Source: Allopontixanthobacter sp041552775
Lineage (GTDB): Bacteria > Pseudomonadota > Alphaproteobacteria > Sphingomonadales > Sphingomonadaceae
Assembly (NCBI GenBank): GCA_041552775.1
Contig: JBFEKH010000115.1
Coordinates: 1 to 6,452, forward strand
DNA length: 6,452 nucleotides
Direction: 5' to 3'
Shown one piece after another: positions 1-5,922 of this stretch. A program made the translations under genes and the position numbers. Position 1 is the stretch's first letter. Each line of letters opens with the position of its first letter. The notes under the pieces were generated by a model. That model was given only the letters and a program-made list of their open reading frames with translations. It ran no database searches and was not told the origin of the DNA.

Positions 1-459
1 CTGACTTTGCTTACCATGGCGCTTACCATGGCAACGCCGGCGAAGGCCTCGCTCGACACCAGGCCGCCGCGCCAGTCCAGCTGCGAAATCCAGCAGGCGT
101 CCGCTGCACTGCGCAGCTTGCCGAAAGGTGAAATCATGGCGCCGATCGATATCGGGCCGCAGCTGCTGTATGATACGGATCATTCGGTGATCGCCACCGG
201 CCATCACCGGGGCAGCCCGGGCATGCTGGTGGTGATCGAAACGTTTACCGGCTCCGCCGAGGCAGCGCACCGGACGGCGCTGGAACGCGGTTCGCTATAT
301 CTGGCGGTATGCCCCGATCTGGTCGAGCCGTATAATTACCGCAATGCCGCGCCTGATGGCTTCATGGCCCAACTGACAGATGGCGATGTTCCTGGCTGGC
401 TGGAACCTGTGGCGGTTCCCGGTGAAGGCACCATGAAAATTTGGCGCATCAAGCAGTAA
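1..459 (+). CDS. C-terminal part of a polytopic membrane protein (5' end outside window)
   Basis: The frame is open from the first base to the TAA at 457-459, so this is the last 152 residues of a longer protein. A TTG or ATG near the edge could be called as a start, but there is no ribosome-binding site and the sequence reads as the tail of something larger. The first 12 or so residues (Leu/Thr/Met/Ala-rich) look like the end of a membrane helix. The rest is a soluble domain, probably outside the cytoplasm. It contains the string APIDIGPQLL, then ATGHHRG, then a later CPDL, and it ends in a W-R-I motif. I recall similar tails in large sphingomonad and rhizobial membrane proteins that resemble GT-C glycosyltransferases (ArnT/PMT-like), but that assignment is tentative because the catalytic part is not in the window. 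The gene converges with msrB with no gap: the two stop codons are adjacent. Confidence 0.7.
   Translation: MTLLTMALTMATPAKASLDTRPPRQSSCEIQQASAALRSLPKGEIMAPIDIGPQLLYDTDHSVIATGHHRGSPGMLVVIETFTGSAEAAHRTALERGSLYLAVCPDLVEPYNYRNAAPDGFMAQLTDGDVPGWLEPVAVPGEGTMKIWRIKQ
9..32 (+). repeat. Perfect 12-bp tandem duplication inside the membrane-protein gene
   Basis: The 12-mer GCTTACCATGGC occurs at 9-20 and again, directly adjacent, at 21-32. It is a multiple of three and in frame, so it encodes a doubled Leu-Thr-Met-Ala unit at the end of the presumed last membrane helix. It could be a recent slippage duplication. Because it lies at the window edge, I cannot say whether further copies precede it. Confidence 0.8.
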
Positions 460-957
460 TCAGGTGGGTACGAAGTTCATCGCCGCGCCGTTCATGCAAT
501 AGCGCTTTCCGGTTGGCTGCGGCCCGTCATTGAACACATGGCCCAGATGTCCGCCGCAATCGGCACACAGCACTTCGGTGCGGGGATAACCCAGCTTGTA
601 ATCCGTTTCGGTCACGATTGCGCCCGATAGCGGCTGGTAGAAGCTGGGCCAGCCGGTCCTGCTGTCATATTTGGTTTTCGAGGAATACAGCCGGTTGTCG
701 CAGCCCGCGCAGACAAAAGTCCCGCTGCGCTTTTCCTTGTCCAGCGGCGAGGAATAGGGCCGCTCCGTCCCTGCCTGGCGGAGAATGTAATATTCGCTGG
801 CGGTCAACTTCTTGCGCCACTGTGCATCGCTCAGCCCCTTGGGGAAATTGCGCGCCTCTGCCGGATCGGACCCGCAGCTTGCCAGGACCATGCCAGATGC
901 AGCAGTACCCAGCATGCCCAAGAATTTCCGGCGGTTTGGTGTGCTAATCTGTTTCAT
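460..957 (-). CDS. msrB: Peptide-methionine (R)-S-oxide reductase MsrB, probable Tat-exported lipoprotein
   Basis: The enzyme reduces the R epimer of methionine sulfoxide in oxidised proteins. The 165-residue product has an export signal: a twin-arginine motif N-R-R-K-F-L-G (residues 8-14), a short hydrophobic stretch, and a lipobox L-A-S-C ending at Cys28, followed by Gly29. The MsrB domain spans about 43-164. The four zinc ligands are the C-x2-C pairs 83/86 and 131/134. G-W-P-S-F is at 102-106, H-L-G-H-V-F at 137-142, and the catalytic cysteine is Cys154 in R-Y-C-M-N. The resolving cysteine that E. coli MsrB carries just before GWPSF is replaced here by Thr101. The active-site tail is N-G-A-A-M rather than N-S-A-S-L, a change I associate with exported forms. 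The ATG at 955-957 has a GGAGAG ribosome-binding site at 967-972. The location is inferred to be the periplasm, anchored by lipid. The P450 gene lies 90 nt upstream on the same strand, but a separate promoter is possible. Confidence 0.95.
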   Translation of the reverse strand: MKQISTPNRRKFLGMLGTAASGMVLASCGSDPAEARNFPKGLSDAQWRKKLTASEYYILRQAGTERPYSSPLDKEKRSGTFVCAGCDNRLYSSKTKYDSRTGWPSFYQPLSGAIVTETDYKLGYPRTEVLCADCGGHLGHVFNDGPQPTGKRYCMNGAAMNFVPT

Positions 958-970
958 CGGTTCAGTCTCT

Positions 971-1006
971 CCAGCGCAATAGGCTCATATACCCTATATA
1001 CGCTGG
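971..1006 (-). promoter_or_regulatory. AT-rich patch and inverted repeats upstream of msrB (possible promoter/operator)
   Basis: In the 90-nt gap between the P450 stop and the msrB start there is a sharply AT-rich block (987-1000) in otherwise GC-rich DNA. It forms ATATA-CCC-TATAT (987-999). It is flanked by a second inverted pair, CCAGCG at 971-976 and CGCTGG at 1001-1006, whose centre is offset by a few bases. On the minus strand the block reads TATATAGGGTATAT and is the only good candidate for a -10 element ahead of msrB. I could not find a convincing -35 at standard spacing. The call as a promoter or regulator site is inference. Confidence 0.35.
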
Positions 1007-1047
1007 CGGGGCCCGAAAGGTTTCATTCCGCACGCCTTGTCAGACGC

Positions 1048-2394
1048 TTAGAAATTCTCCAGCTGGACTTCCAGTTTTCGGAACCCGTGCACGAAATTCG
1101 CGCGGACACGTTCCACTTCGCCGGTGACTTTCACCCGCATGCGGCGAGCGTGCATTTCTTCGAGCAGGATGCGCAATTGCAGCTCTGCCAAACGCGCACC
1201 TACGCAGCGGTGGATACCATAGCCAAATGCCAGGTGGCGGCGGGCGTTCTCGCGAGTGAAATCGATCTTGTCCGCATCCTCGAATACGCTCTCGTCGCGG
1301 TTGGCCGACAGATACCAAAGAATCAGTTTCTCGCCTGCCTTGATTTCGTGGCCAAACAGGTCGGTGTCTTCCGTCGCGGTCCGCCGCATGTGGGCGAGCG
1401 GCGTCTGGAAGCGGATGCATTCCTGCACCGCGTTGGGGATCACCGAGGGATCGCTTTCGAACAGGGCGCGCTGGTCGGGGAACATGTCCATCGAATGCAC
1501 GATGCCGGACATGGTATTGCGAGTGGTGTCGTTCCCGCCCACGATCAGCAGCACCAGATTGCCCATATATTCCTGCGGGCTCATGTTGTTCATGGCCTCG
1601 GAATGGATCATCCGTGAAATGAGGTCAGGTGCCTCGCCCGCGTCGGCGCGTTCCTGCCACAGGCGGGTGAAATAGGACGCCATTTCCATCAGGATGGTAT
1701 GCCGCATCTGGTCGAGACCGGGGATGAGGGCGACTTCGGTATCGCCCGCCCAATCGGACCAGAAGCTGAGAAGGTGGCGGTCTTCCCATGGAAAATCGAA
1801 CAGGATCGCCAGCATCTGGGTGGTCAGTTCGATCGAGACTTTTTCGACCCAGTCGAATTGTTCGCCGTAGGGCAGGCTGTCCAGCACCTCGCCCGTGCGG
1901 GCGCGCAGATCGTCTGACAGGCGTTTCATTTCCGCCGGAGTGAATGCGGGCGCTACCGTGCGGCGCTGGCCGGTATGTTCGGGCCGGTCCATGGCGATAA
2001 ACATGGGCAATTCGAATCGCTGGTCCTCGACCATGTCGTTCTTTCGGTCGAGGATAGTTATCCCGCCATTCGTCCACGATGAACTGAACAATTCCGGCAG
2101 CGCTTCGATATGCTGAATCGCCTTGTGACTGGTGACATTCCAGTAATCGCCGAACGGACTGCCGGTCACCTTGTTGATCGGAGCCTGGGCGCGCATTTCG
2201 GCGAAGATCGGCTGCCAGCGATTCTCCACATAGATGTCGCTGCGGCTGACGTCCCAATCCTGCGTATGGACCGGTAGATCTTCGGGGTGATCCTTAAGGT
2301 GCGCGTCCAGCGCCTCGACCGCAGTTGGGCTGGTCCTGTAAACGGGCGCGGTAGCGCTGTGCATTTCTGGTGTATCTGCCGCCTTGGTAGCCAT
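1048..2394 (-). CDS. cyp153: Cytochrome P450, CYP153 family (terminal alkane/fatty-acyl hydroxylase type)
   Basis: This is a soluble bacterial class I P450 of 448 residues from the chosen start. All P450 marks are present (numbered from that start). The I-helix oxygen-activation motif G-G-N-D-T-T is at 286-291, the K-helix E-x-x-R is Glu325 to Arg328, and the heme loop F-G-Y-G-I-H-R-C-V-G is at 390-399 with Cys397 as the iron ligand. Stretches typical of CYP153 are G-G-I-T-I (110-114), L-P-M-F-I-A-M-D (129-136), F-D-F-P-W (199-203) and Q-T-P-L-A-H-M-R-R-T-A after the K-helix. Characterised CYP153 enzymes hydroxylate the terminal carbon of medium-chain alkanes, fatty acids and related molecules; the substrate here is not known. 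The enzyme needs a ferredoxin and a ferredoxin reductase. A reductase of the right type starts 3.5 kb away, but no ferredoxin is seen. An ATG 45 nt further upstream (2437-2439) would add 15 residues but lacks a good ribosome-binding site. The ATG at 2395-2397 is also possible. Confidence 0.95.
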   Translation of the reverse strand: MATKAADTPEMHSATAPVYRTSPTAVEALDAHLKDHPEDLPVHTQDWDVSRSDIYVENRWQPIFAEMRAQAPINKVTGSPFGDYWNVTSHKAIQHIEALPELFSSSWTNGGITILDRKNDMVEDQRFELPMFIAMDRPEHTGQRRTVAPAFTPAEMKRLSDDLRARTGEVLDSLPYGEQFDWVEKVSIELTTQMLAILFDFPWEDRHLLSFWSDWAGDTEVALIPGLDQMRHTILMEMASYFTRLWQERADAGEAPDLISRMIHSEAMNNMSPQEYMGNLVLLIVGGNDTTRNTMSGIVHSMDMFPDQRALFESDPSVIPNAVQECIRFQTPLAHMRRTATEDTDLFGHEIKAGEKLILWYLSANRDESVFEDADKIDFTRENARRHLAFGYGIHRCVGARLAELQLRILLEEMHARRMRVKVTGEVERVRANFVHGFRKLEVQLENF

Positions 2395-2400
2395 CATCTC

Positions 2401-2406
2401 TCTCCT
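2401..2406 (-). promoter_or_regulatory. Ribosome-binding site that sets the P450 start
   Basis: On the minus strand AGGAGA lies at 2406-2401. Its AGGAG core is 8 nt before the ATG at 2392-2394 and 5 nt before the adjacent ATG at 2395-2397. The spacing favours the second of the two neighbouring ATGs and argues against the far upstream ATG at 2437-2439. Confidence 0.7.
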
Positions 2407-2444
2407 CGCGTCGCGGCCTCTACGGGCCAGCAATCGCATAGCGC

Positions 2445-2473
2445 TATCCTGCGCTTACTTACCCTGATGTCAA
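2445..2473 (-). promoter_or_regulatory. Predicted sigma-70-type promoter of the P450 gene
   Basis: On the minus strand a perfect TTGACA box lies at 2473-2468. With a spacer of 17-19 nt it is followed by a weak -10 region, AGGATAGC, starting at 2450. It sits in the 146-nt gap between the ABC permease stop and the P450 start, so the P450 is probably transcribed on its own and not with the ABC genes. The -35 match is strong; the exact -10 is uncertain. Confidence 0.5.
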
Positions 2474-2481
2474 TAGTAAGT
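2454..2481. promoter_or_regulatory. Inverted repeat over the P450 -35 box (candidate repressor operator)
   Basis: ACTTAC at 2457-2462 is matched by its exact reverse complement GTAAGT at 2476-2481 (13-nt spacer). A second register pairs CTTACT at 2454-2459 with AGTAAG at 2475-2480. The TTGACA -35 element lies between the arms, so a dimeric regulator bound here would cover it. The size and placement fit a TetR-family operator, but no regulator gene is in the window, so the regulator family is a guess. Confidence 0.5.
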
Positions 2482-2540
2482 GGCGATTTGCGACTTATCC
2501 TTGCGTTCGGGCGACAATTTATTGCGGTGTGGCGGGCTCT

Positions 2541-3791
2541 TCAGCGGACCGCAGGCGGGCGTTGCCAGAACCGGTGTTTCTTCGCCGCCCCCTGAGGTCC
2601 GGATTTCATCACCCGCTTGCGGAACAGAGTCGCGCCGACCTTGATGAAAACAGCCACAGCAAAGACCTGCCACAATATTGCCAGCGCATGCGGCCACAGA
2701 TCCTCGATCTGGGCAGCGCGGGCCAACATTGCAAAGGGCGAACTGAGCGGGAAGATTGCCGCTGCCAGCTCGACCGCGGAACCGGGCTTGGCCAAGGCGT
2801 AGCTGGCAAAGAAGAACACCAGCAATTGCAGCATGGTCACCGGCATGGACAGGGTCTGCACTTCGCGCACGGTTGCAGCCATTGATCCGATGGCCAGGAA
2901 GATCGACCCGAGCAGCAGATAACCCATCGAGAAATAGATCACTCCCAGCGTCAGGAACATGGGCCACCCGACGGCAGGCGGCGGCAATGCGCCCAGATCC
3001 GCGCCGGTTACGAATGCCAGCACGCCGACGACCGATCCCCACACCAGAATACCAACCATCGATACGCCCAGCATCGCGAACAGCTTGCCTAGGAACACCG
3101 CGTCCATCGGGATCGCGGCCGCCAGAACTTCGATGATCTTGTTGCCCTTCTCCTCCACCAGATTGGACAGCACCATGCCGGCCAACAGCATGGTCAGCAG
3201 GAACAACAACATCTGGCCGATTTGGGCTGTGGCGACGCGGCTGCTATTCTCGCTCGCGCCGCTGGTGGCGACTTGCTGCGTGGTAATTTCAGGGAATTTC
3301 GCGGGAGCGCGCCCTTCGGCGGTGGCGGCCACTAGTGCCACTTTGCCCTGTAACCGTTTCAGCTGGTCGCCAGTCCCGGTCATAATGGGTGCTGCGGGTG
3401 TTCCGGTGACGATGGCGGCATAGTTTCCGCGGCGCTCCTCAAGCATACGTTCCGCAGCTCCGTTTTCCGGCCCCACGTCAACCGCAACCATTGGCGGCAT
3501 TGATCCGCCCAATTGCTGTGCCAGCACCCCATGGGCGGCCAGCATCGCGGTAGTGTCCGGCACGCTCATCGCGATACCTACTTCGGGATCCACTCTCTCT
3601 TGACGGATCTGGCTGCCTACGCCGGTGGATAATGCGCCGACAGACAGCAGAAATACAGGTCCGAGCAGGAAAAACAGGAAGGCGCGGCTGAACAGGATTG
3701 CCTGAAAGTCCCGCCGCGCGATCACGAATGCCGCGCTCCAGATGTTGAGGCGGGATTTCTGGTGCGAACCATGGGTTTCGAACTGGCTCAT
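2541..3791 (-). CDS. ABC-2 type transporter permease (NatB-like exporter subunit)
   Basis: The 416-residue membrane subunit works with the ATPase encoded just upstream. Hydrophobic segments are seen at about 36-56, 190-210, 236-261, 275-303, 314-334 and 366-388, which is the usual six-helix plan. A large non-membrane loop (about 60-188) after the first helix is typical of the NatB/ABC2_membrane_3 type and should face the periplasm. The family hallmark N-L-V-E-E-K-G-N-K-I-I-E-V-L (210-223) follows the second helix, a cytoplasmic coupling region. The C-terminus ends in a basic tail (about 390-416). The ATG at 3789-3791 overlaps the ATPase stop as ATGA and has a GGAGG ribosome-binding site at 3799-3803 with 7-nt spacing, so the start is secure. 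The two genes should be co-transcribed and translationally coupled. Family members export sodium or drugs, or other small molecules; the substrate cannot be read from the sequence. Confidence 0.93.
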   Translation of the reverse strand: MSQFETHGSHQKSRLNIWSAAFVIARRDFQAILFSRAFLFFLLGPVFLLSVGALSTGVGSQIRQERVDPEVGIAMSVPDTTAMLAAHGVLAQQLGGSMPPMVAVDVGPENGAAERMLEERRGNYAAIVTGTPAAPIMTGTGDQLKRLQGKVALVAATAEGRAPAKFPEITTQQVATSGASENSSRVATAQIGQMLLFLLTMLLAGMVLSNLVEEKGNKIIEVLAAAIPMDAVFLGKLFAMLGVSMVGILVWGSVVGVLAFVTGADLGALPPPAVGWPMFLTLGVIYFSMGYLLLGSIFLAIGSMAATVREVQTLSMPVTMLQLLVFFFASYALAKPGSAVELAAAIFPLSSPFAMLARAAQIEDLWPHALAILWQVFAVAVFIKVGATLFRKRVMKSGPQGAAKKHRFWQRPPAVR

Positions 3792-4795
3792 CGGGCAGCC
3801 TCCACGGCAGATTGTTCGCTCAGCGCGCGCGCCGCCGCTTCGCCTGCGATATGGACGAACGCATCGTGCAATCCGGCGCGCTCGATCGACAGCGAGAGGA
3901 TGCCCGCGTCGCCCTCGATCAAGGCTCGTAGTAGGGGTTCGACCCCGCTTTCAGGCAGCGAGAAAAGCCAGTAGTCCCCTTCGCGCCGTGCGTCCGCCGG
4001 CAGTGCATCGCGCCACCGGCCCCCGGTCGCGCGGGTTTCCAGCCTGACCTGCGCGGGGATGCGGTCGCGTGCTTCATCGACTGATCCGGCATAGGGCACC
4101 CGGCCCCCGGCAATGATGGCAACGCCTTCGCACAGGCGCTCTGCATGGGCGATGACATGGGTAGAGAAAATCACCGTCGTGCCCTCGGCAGCCAGTTCGC
4201 GAATCATCAATTCCAGCTTGCCCTGGTTGATCGCGTCGAGGCCGGAAAACGGCTCGTCCAATACCACCAGGCGCGGCTTATGAACCAGGGTGCCGAGCAA
4301 CTGGACGGTTTGCGCCATCCCCTTGGACAGTTGGCGGATCTGGCGGTCTGCGGCATGGCCCAGATCGTGCCGTTCCAGCAATTCGCGCCCACGCCGCTTG
4401 CCCTCGGCGAGCGGCAGGCCGCGCAGCGCGCCCAGGAAACCGATTGCTTCATAGGCCTTCATCGACGGATACAGTCCGCGTTCTTCGGGCAGATAGCCGA
4501 TCATCCGGGCGATATCGTGGGGCCGGTCATGGCCAAAAACCCGCCGGACACCCTCGTCCGGGTCGATAATACCCAGCAGTATCCGCAGTGTCGTGGTCTT
4601 GCCCGCACCATTCGGGCCGAGAATCCCGTAGATCGCCCCTTCCGGCACGGCCAGGTCGACCCCGTCCACGGCGGTGGTACCCTCGAACCGTTTGACCAGC
4701 CCGATGGCCTCGATCGCCAACGGGCCATTGGCCGCGGCAGGGGCGGTGGTATCGGCATTGATTGCGCCGGTGGCTTCGCTTAGCATCATGTCCAT
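3788..4795 (-). CDS. ABC transporter ATP-binding protein (NatA-like, with C-terminal DUF4162-type domain)
   Basis: This is the ATPase of the exporter, 335 residues. After an Ala-rich leader of about 25 residues, the nucleotide-binding domain carries Walker A G-P-N-G-A-G-K-T-T (60-68), the signature L-S-K-G-M (156-160) in place of LSGGQ, Walker B L-V-V-L-D-E-P (176-182), the D-loop S-G-L-D (184-187) and the switch His213 in S-T-H. The Q-loop position reads L-P-E-E-R-G-L-Y-P, with Glu where many ABC proteins have Gln, as I recall for this exporter subfamily. The region from about 240 to 317 ends in a L-H-D-A-F-V-H-I-A-G-E-like tail, matching the DUF4162 domain found after NatA-type ATPases. It is first in a two-gene operon with the permease (4-nt overlap). 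The ATG at 4793-4795 has no good ribosome-binding site at normal distance; further ATGs lie at codons 3 and 4, so the exact start is less sure. Confidence 0.93.
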   Translation of the reverse strand: MDMMLSEATGAINADTTAPAAANGPLAIEAIGLVKRFEGTTAVDGVDLAVPEGAIYGILGPNGAGKTTTLRILLGIIDPDEGVRRVFGHDRPHDIARMIGYLPEERGLYPSMKAYEAIGFLGALRGLPLAEGKRRGRELLERHDLGHAADRQIRQLSKGMAQTVQLLGTLVHKPRLVVLDEPFSGLDAINQGKLELMIRELAAEGTTVIFSTHVIAHAERLCEGVAIIAGGRVPYAGSVDEARDRIPAQVRLETRATGGRWRDALPADARREGDYWLFSLPESGVEPLLRALIEGDAGILSLSIERAGLHDAFVHIAGEAAARALSEQSAVEAAR

Positions 4796-4803
4796 GCTGG
4801 CCG

Positions 4804-4831
4804 ATTAACCCTCTGGCGTGAACGGGAGCAA
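4804..4831 (-). promoter_or_regulatory. Weak candidate promoter for the ABC operon
   Basis: On the minus strand TTGCTC (4831-4826) and GTTAAT (4809-4804) are separated by 16 nt. Transcription from it would begin only a few bases before the ATPase ATG, giving an almost leaderless message, which would fit the missing ribosome-binding site. The elements are weak matches and the gap to queG is only 44 nt, so this is a low-confidence guess. Confidence 0.22.
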
Positions 4832-4839
4832 CCCCAAGA

Positions 4840-5922
4840 ATGGTTAACGCACAAGCCATCGATGGCCTGAAGGCTGCTTTGACGGATGAGGCGAAGCGGC
4901 TCGGCTTTGCTGCGATTGGCTTTGCGCCTGCGGAAGATAATCCGTTGCAGGCAGCGCGGTTGCGCGAATGGCTGGATGCAGGGCGTCATGGCACCATGGA
5001 TTGGATGGAAGACCGCGCCGAGGTCCGGCAGGGGCCCCAGAGCATGTGGCCCGATGCCGCCAGCGTAATCGCTCTCGGCATCAGTTACGCCCCGTCGCTT
5101 GATCCGCTGGCGCTGGAGAACGAGTCGGGCGTGGCGCGGATTTCAACCTATGCGCAAGGCGGCGATTATCATGACACCGTGAAAAGGGCGCTGAAGGCGC
5201 TTGCCCGTTGGCTGGTGGCGGAATGCCGCAAGCGCGGGCTGGCAGAACCGCAGTTGAAGGTGTTCGTCGATACCGCGCCAGTGATGGAAAAACCGCTCGG
5301 GCAAGCCGCCGGGCTGGGTTGGCAGGGCAAGCACACCAATCTGGTCAGCGCAGAACATGGCAGCTGGCTGTTCCTCGGCGCGATCTATTGCACGGTGCCG
5401 TTCGCTCCCGATGCGCCGCATGGTGACCAATGCGGCAGCTGCTCGGCGTGTCACGATGCCTGCCCGACCAATGCCTTCCCCGCGCCATATCAGTTGGATG
5501 CGCGGCGCTGCATTTCTTACCTCACCATTGAGCACAAGGGGCCGATTCCAGAGGAATTTCGCAAGCCGATTGGCAACCGGATCTATGGCTGCGATGATTG
5601 TCTGGCAGTATGCCCGTGGAACAAATTTGCCGACGCGGCGGCGCGTAACAAGGCATTCCTGCCCCGCGCCGAACTGACCGCGCCTGCGCTGGCAGATTTG
5701 CTGACGCTGGATGATACGGGTTTTCGGCAGTTATTCTCCGGATCGCCAATCAAACGGATCGGACGCAACCGGTTCGTGCGCAATTGCCTGATCGCGGCGG
5801 GTAACAGCGGCGATCAGGCGCTGACTGCGCAGGTCCGCGCCTTGTCAGCCGACAGCGATGACGTGGTGGCAGAGGCTGCGCGCTGGGCGCTGCATCAGCT
5901 AGAGCCTACAGCAATTCCTTGA
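4840..5922 (+). CDS. queG: Epoxyqueuosine reductase QueG
   Basis: The enzyme catalyses the last step of queuosine synthesis, reducing epoxyqueuosine to queuosine in the wobble position of certain tRNAs. It uses cobalamin and two [4Fe-4S] clusters in the cytoplasm. The 360-residue product is full length for the family. The probable catalytic acid is Asp144 in V-D-T-A-P-V, followed by the conserved G-L-G-W-Q-G-K-H-T-N (158-167). The ferredoxin-like part has C-x2-C-x2-C-x3-C-P at 198-209, Cys224, and C-x2-C-x3-C-P at 251-259, the eight cysteines needed for two clusters. A helical, HEAT-like end (about 310-355) fits tRNA binding. The ATG at 4840 is preceded by GGGAG at 4824-4828, an 11-nt spacing that is slightly long. 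The gene is divergent from the ABC operon, and its 3' end overlaps the reductase gene by 17 nt on the opposite strand. Confidence 0.96.
   Translation: MVNAQAIDGLKAALTDEAKRLGFAAIGFAPAEDNPLQAARLREWLDAGRHGTMDWMEDRAEVRQGPQSMWPDAASVIALGISYAPSLDPLALENESGVARISTYAQGGDYHDTVKRALKALARWLVAECRKRGLAEPQLKVFVDTAPVMEKPLGQAAGLGWQGKHTNLVSAEHGSWLFLGAIYCTVPFAPDAPHGDQCGSCSACHDACPTNAFPAPYQLDARRCISYLTIEHKGPIPEEFRKPIGNRIYGCDDCLAVCPWNKFADAAARNKAFLPRAELTAPALADLLTLDDTGFRQLFSGSPIKRIGRNRFVRNCLIAAGNSGDQALTAQVRALSADSDDVVAEAARWALHQLEPTAIP

Noticed and set aside
7..459. A complete small gene starting at the TTG at position 7 or an ATG near it
   Set aside because: The frame is open to the window edge, no ribosome-binding site precedes these codons, and the sequence reads as a helix end plus soluble tail of a larger protein.
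1001..1029. GGAAT upstream of msrB as a -35 of the EcfG general stress sigma factor
   Set aside because: No CGTT-type -10 is found at the 16-17 nt spacing that this sigma factor requires.
1011..1047. Possible terminator hairpin after the P450 gene
   Set aside because: The CGGAA / TTTCGG pieces on the minus strand do not form a proper stem, and no T-run follows.
1087..1617. Long open frame on the plus strand across the P450 gene
   Set aside because: It is antisense to clear CYP153 motifs, has no recognisable domain or ribosome-binding site, and is the kind of shadow frame expected in GC-rich coding DNA.
2440..2455. AGCGC-TATCCT-GCGCT short hairpin in the P450 leader/-10 region
   Set aside because: A 5-bp stem is easily found by chance at this GC content and has no T-run or other context that would give it a role.
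2470..3042. 190-codon minus-strand frame overlapping the permease end and the gap before the P450
   Set aside because: It lies in another frame of the permease gene, and the permease frame has the membrane segments and family motif; the overlap into the gap has no independent support.
4145..4783. 212-codon open frame on the plus strand opposite the ABC ATPase
   Set aside because: The opposite strand carries all ABC ATPase motifs in order, so this frame is a codon-bias shadow.
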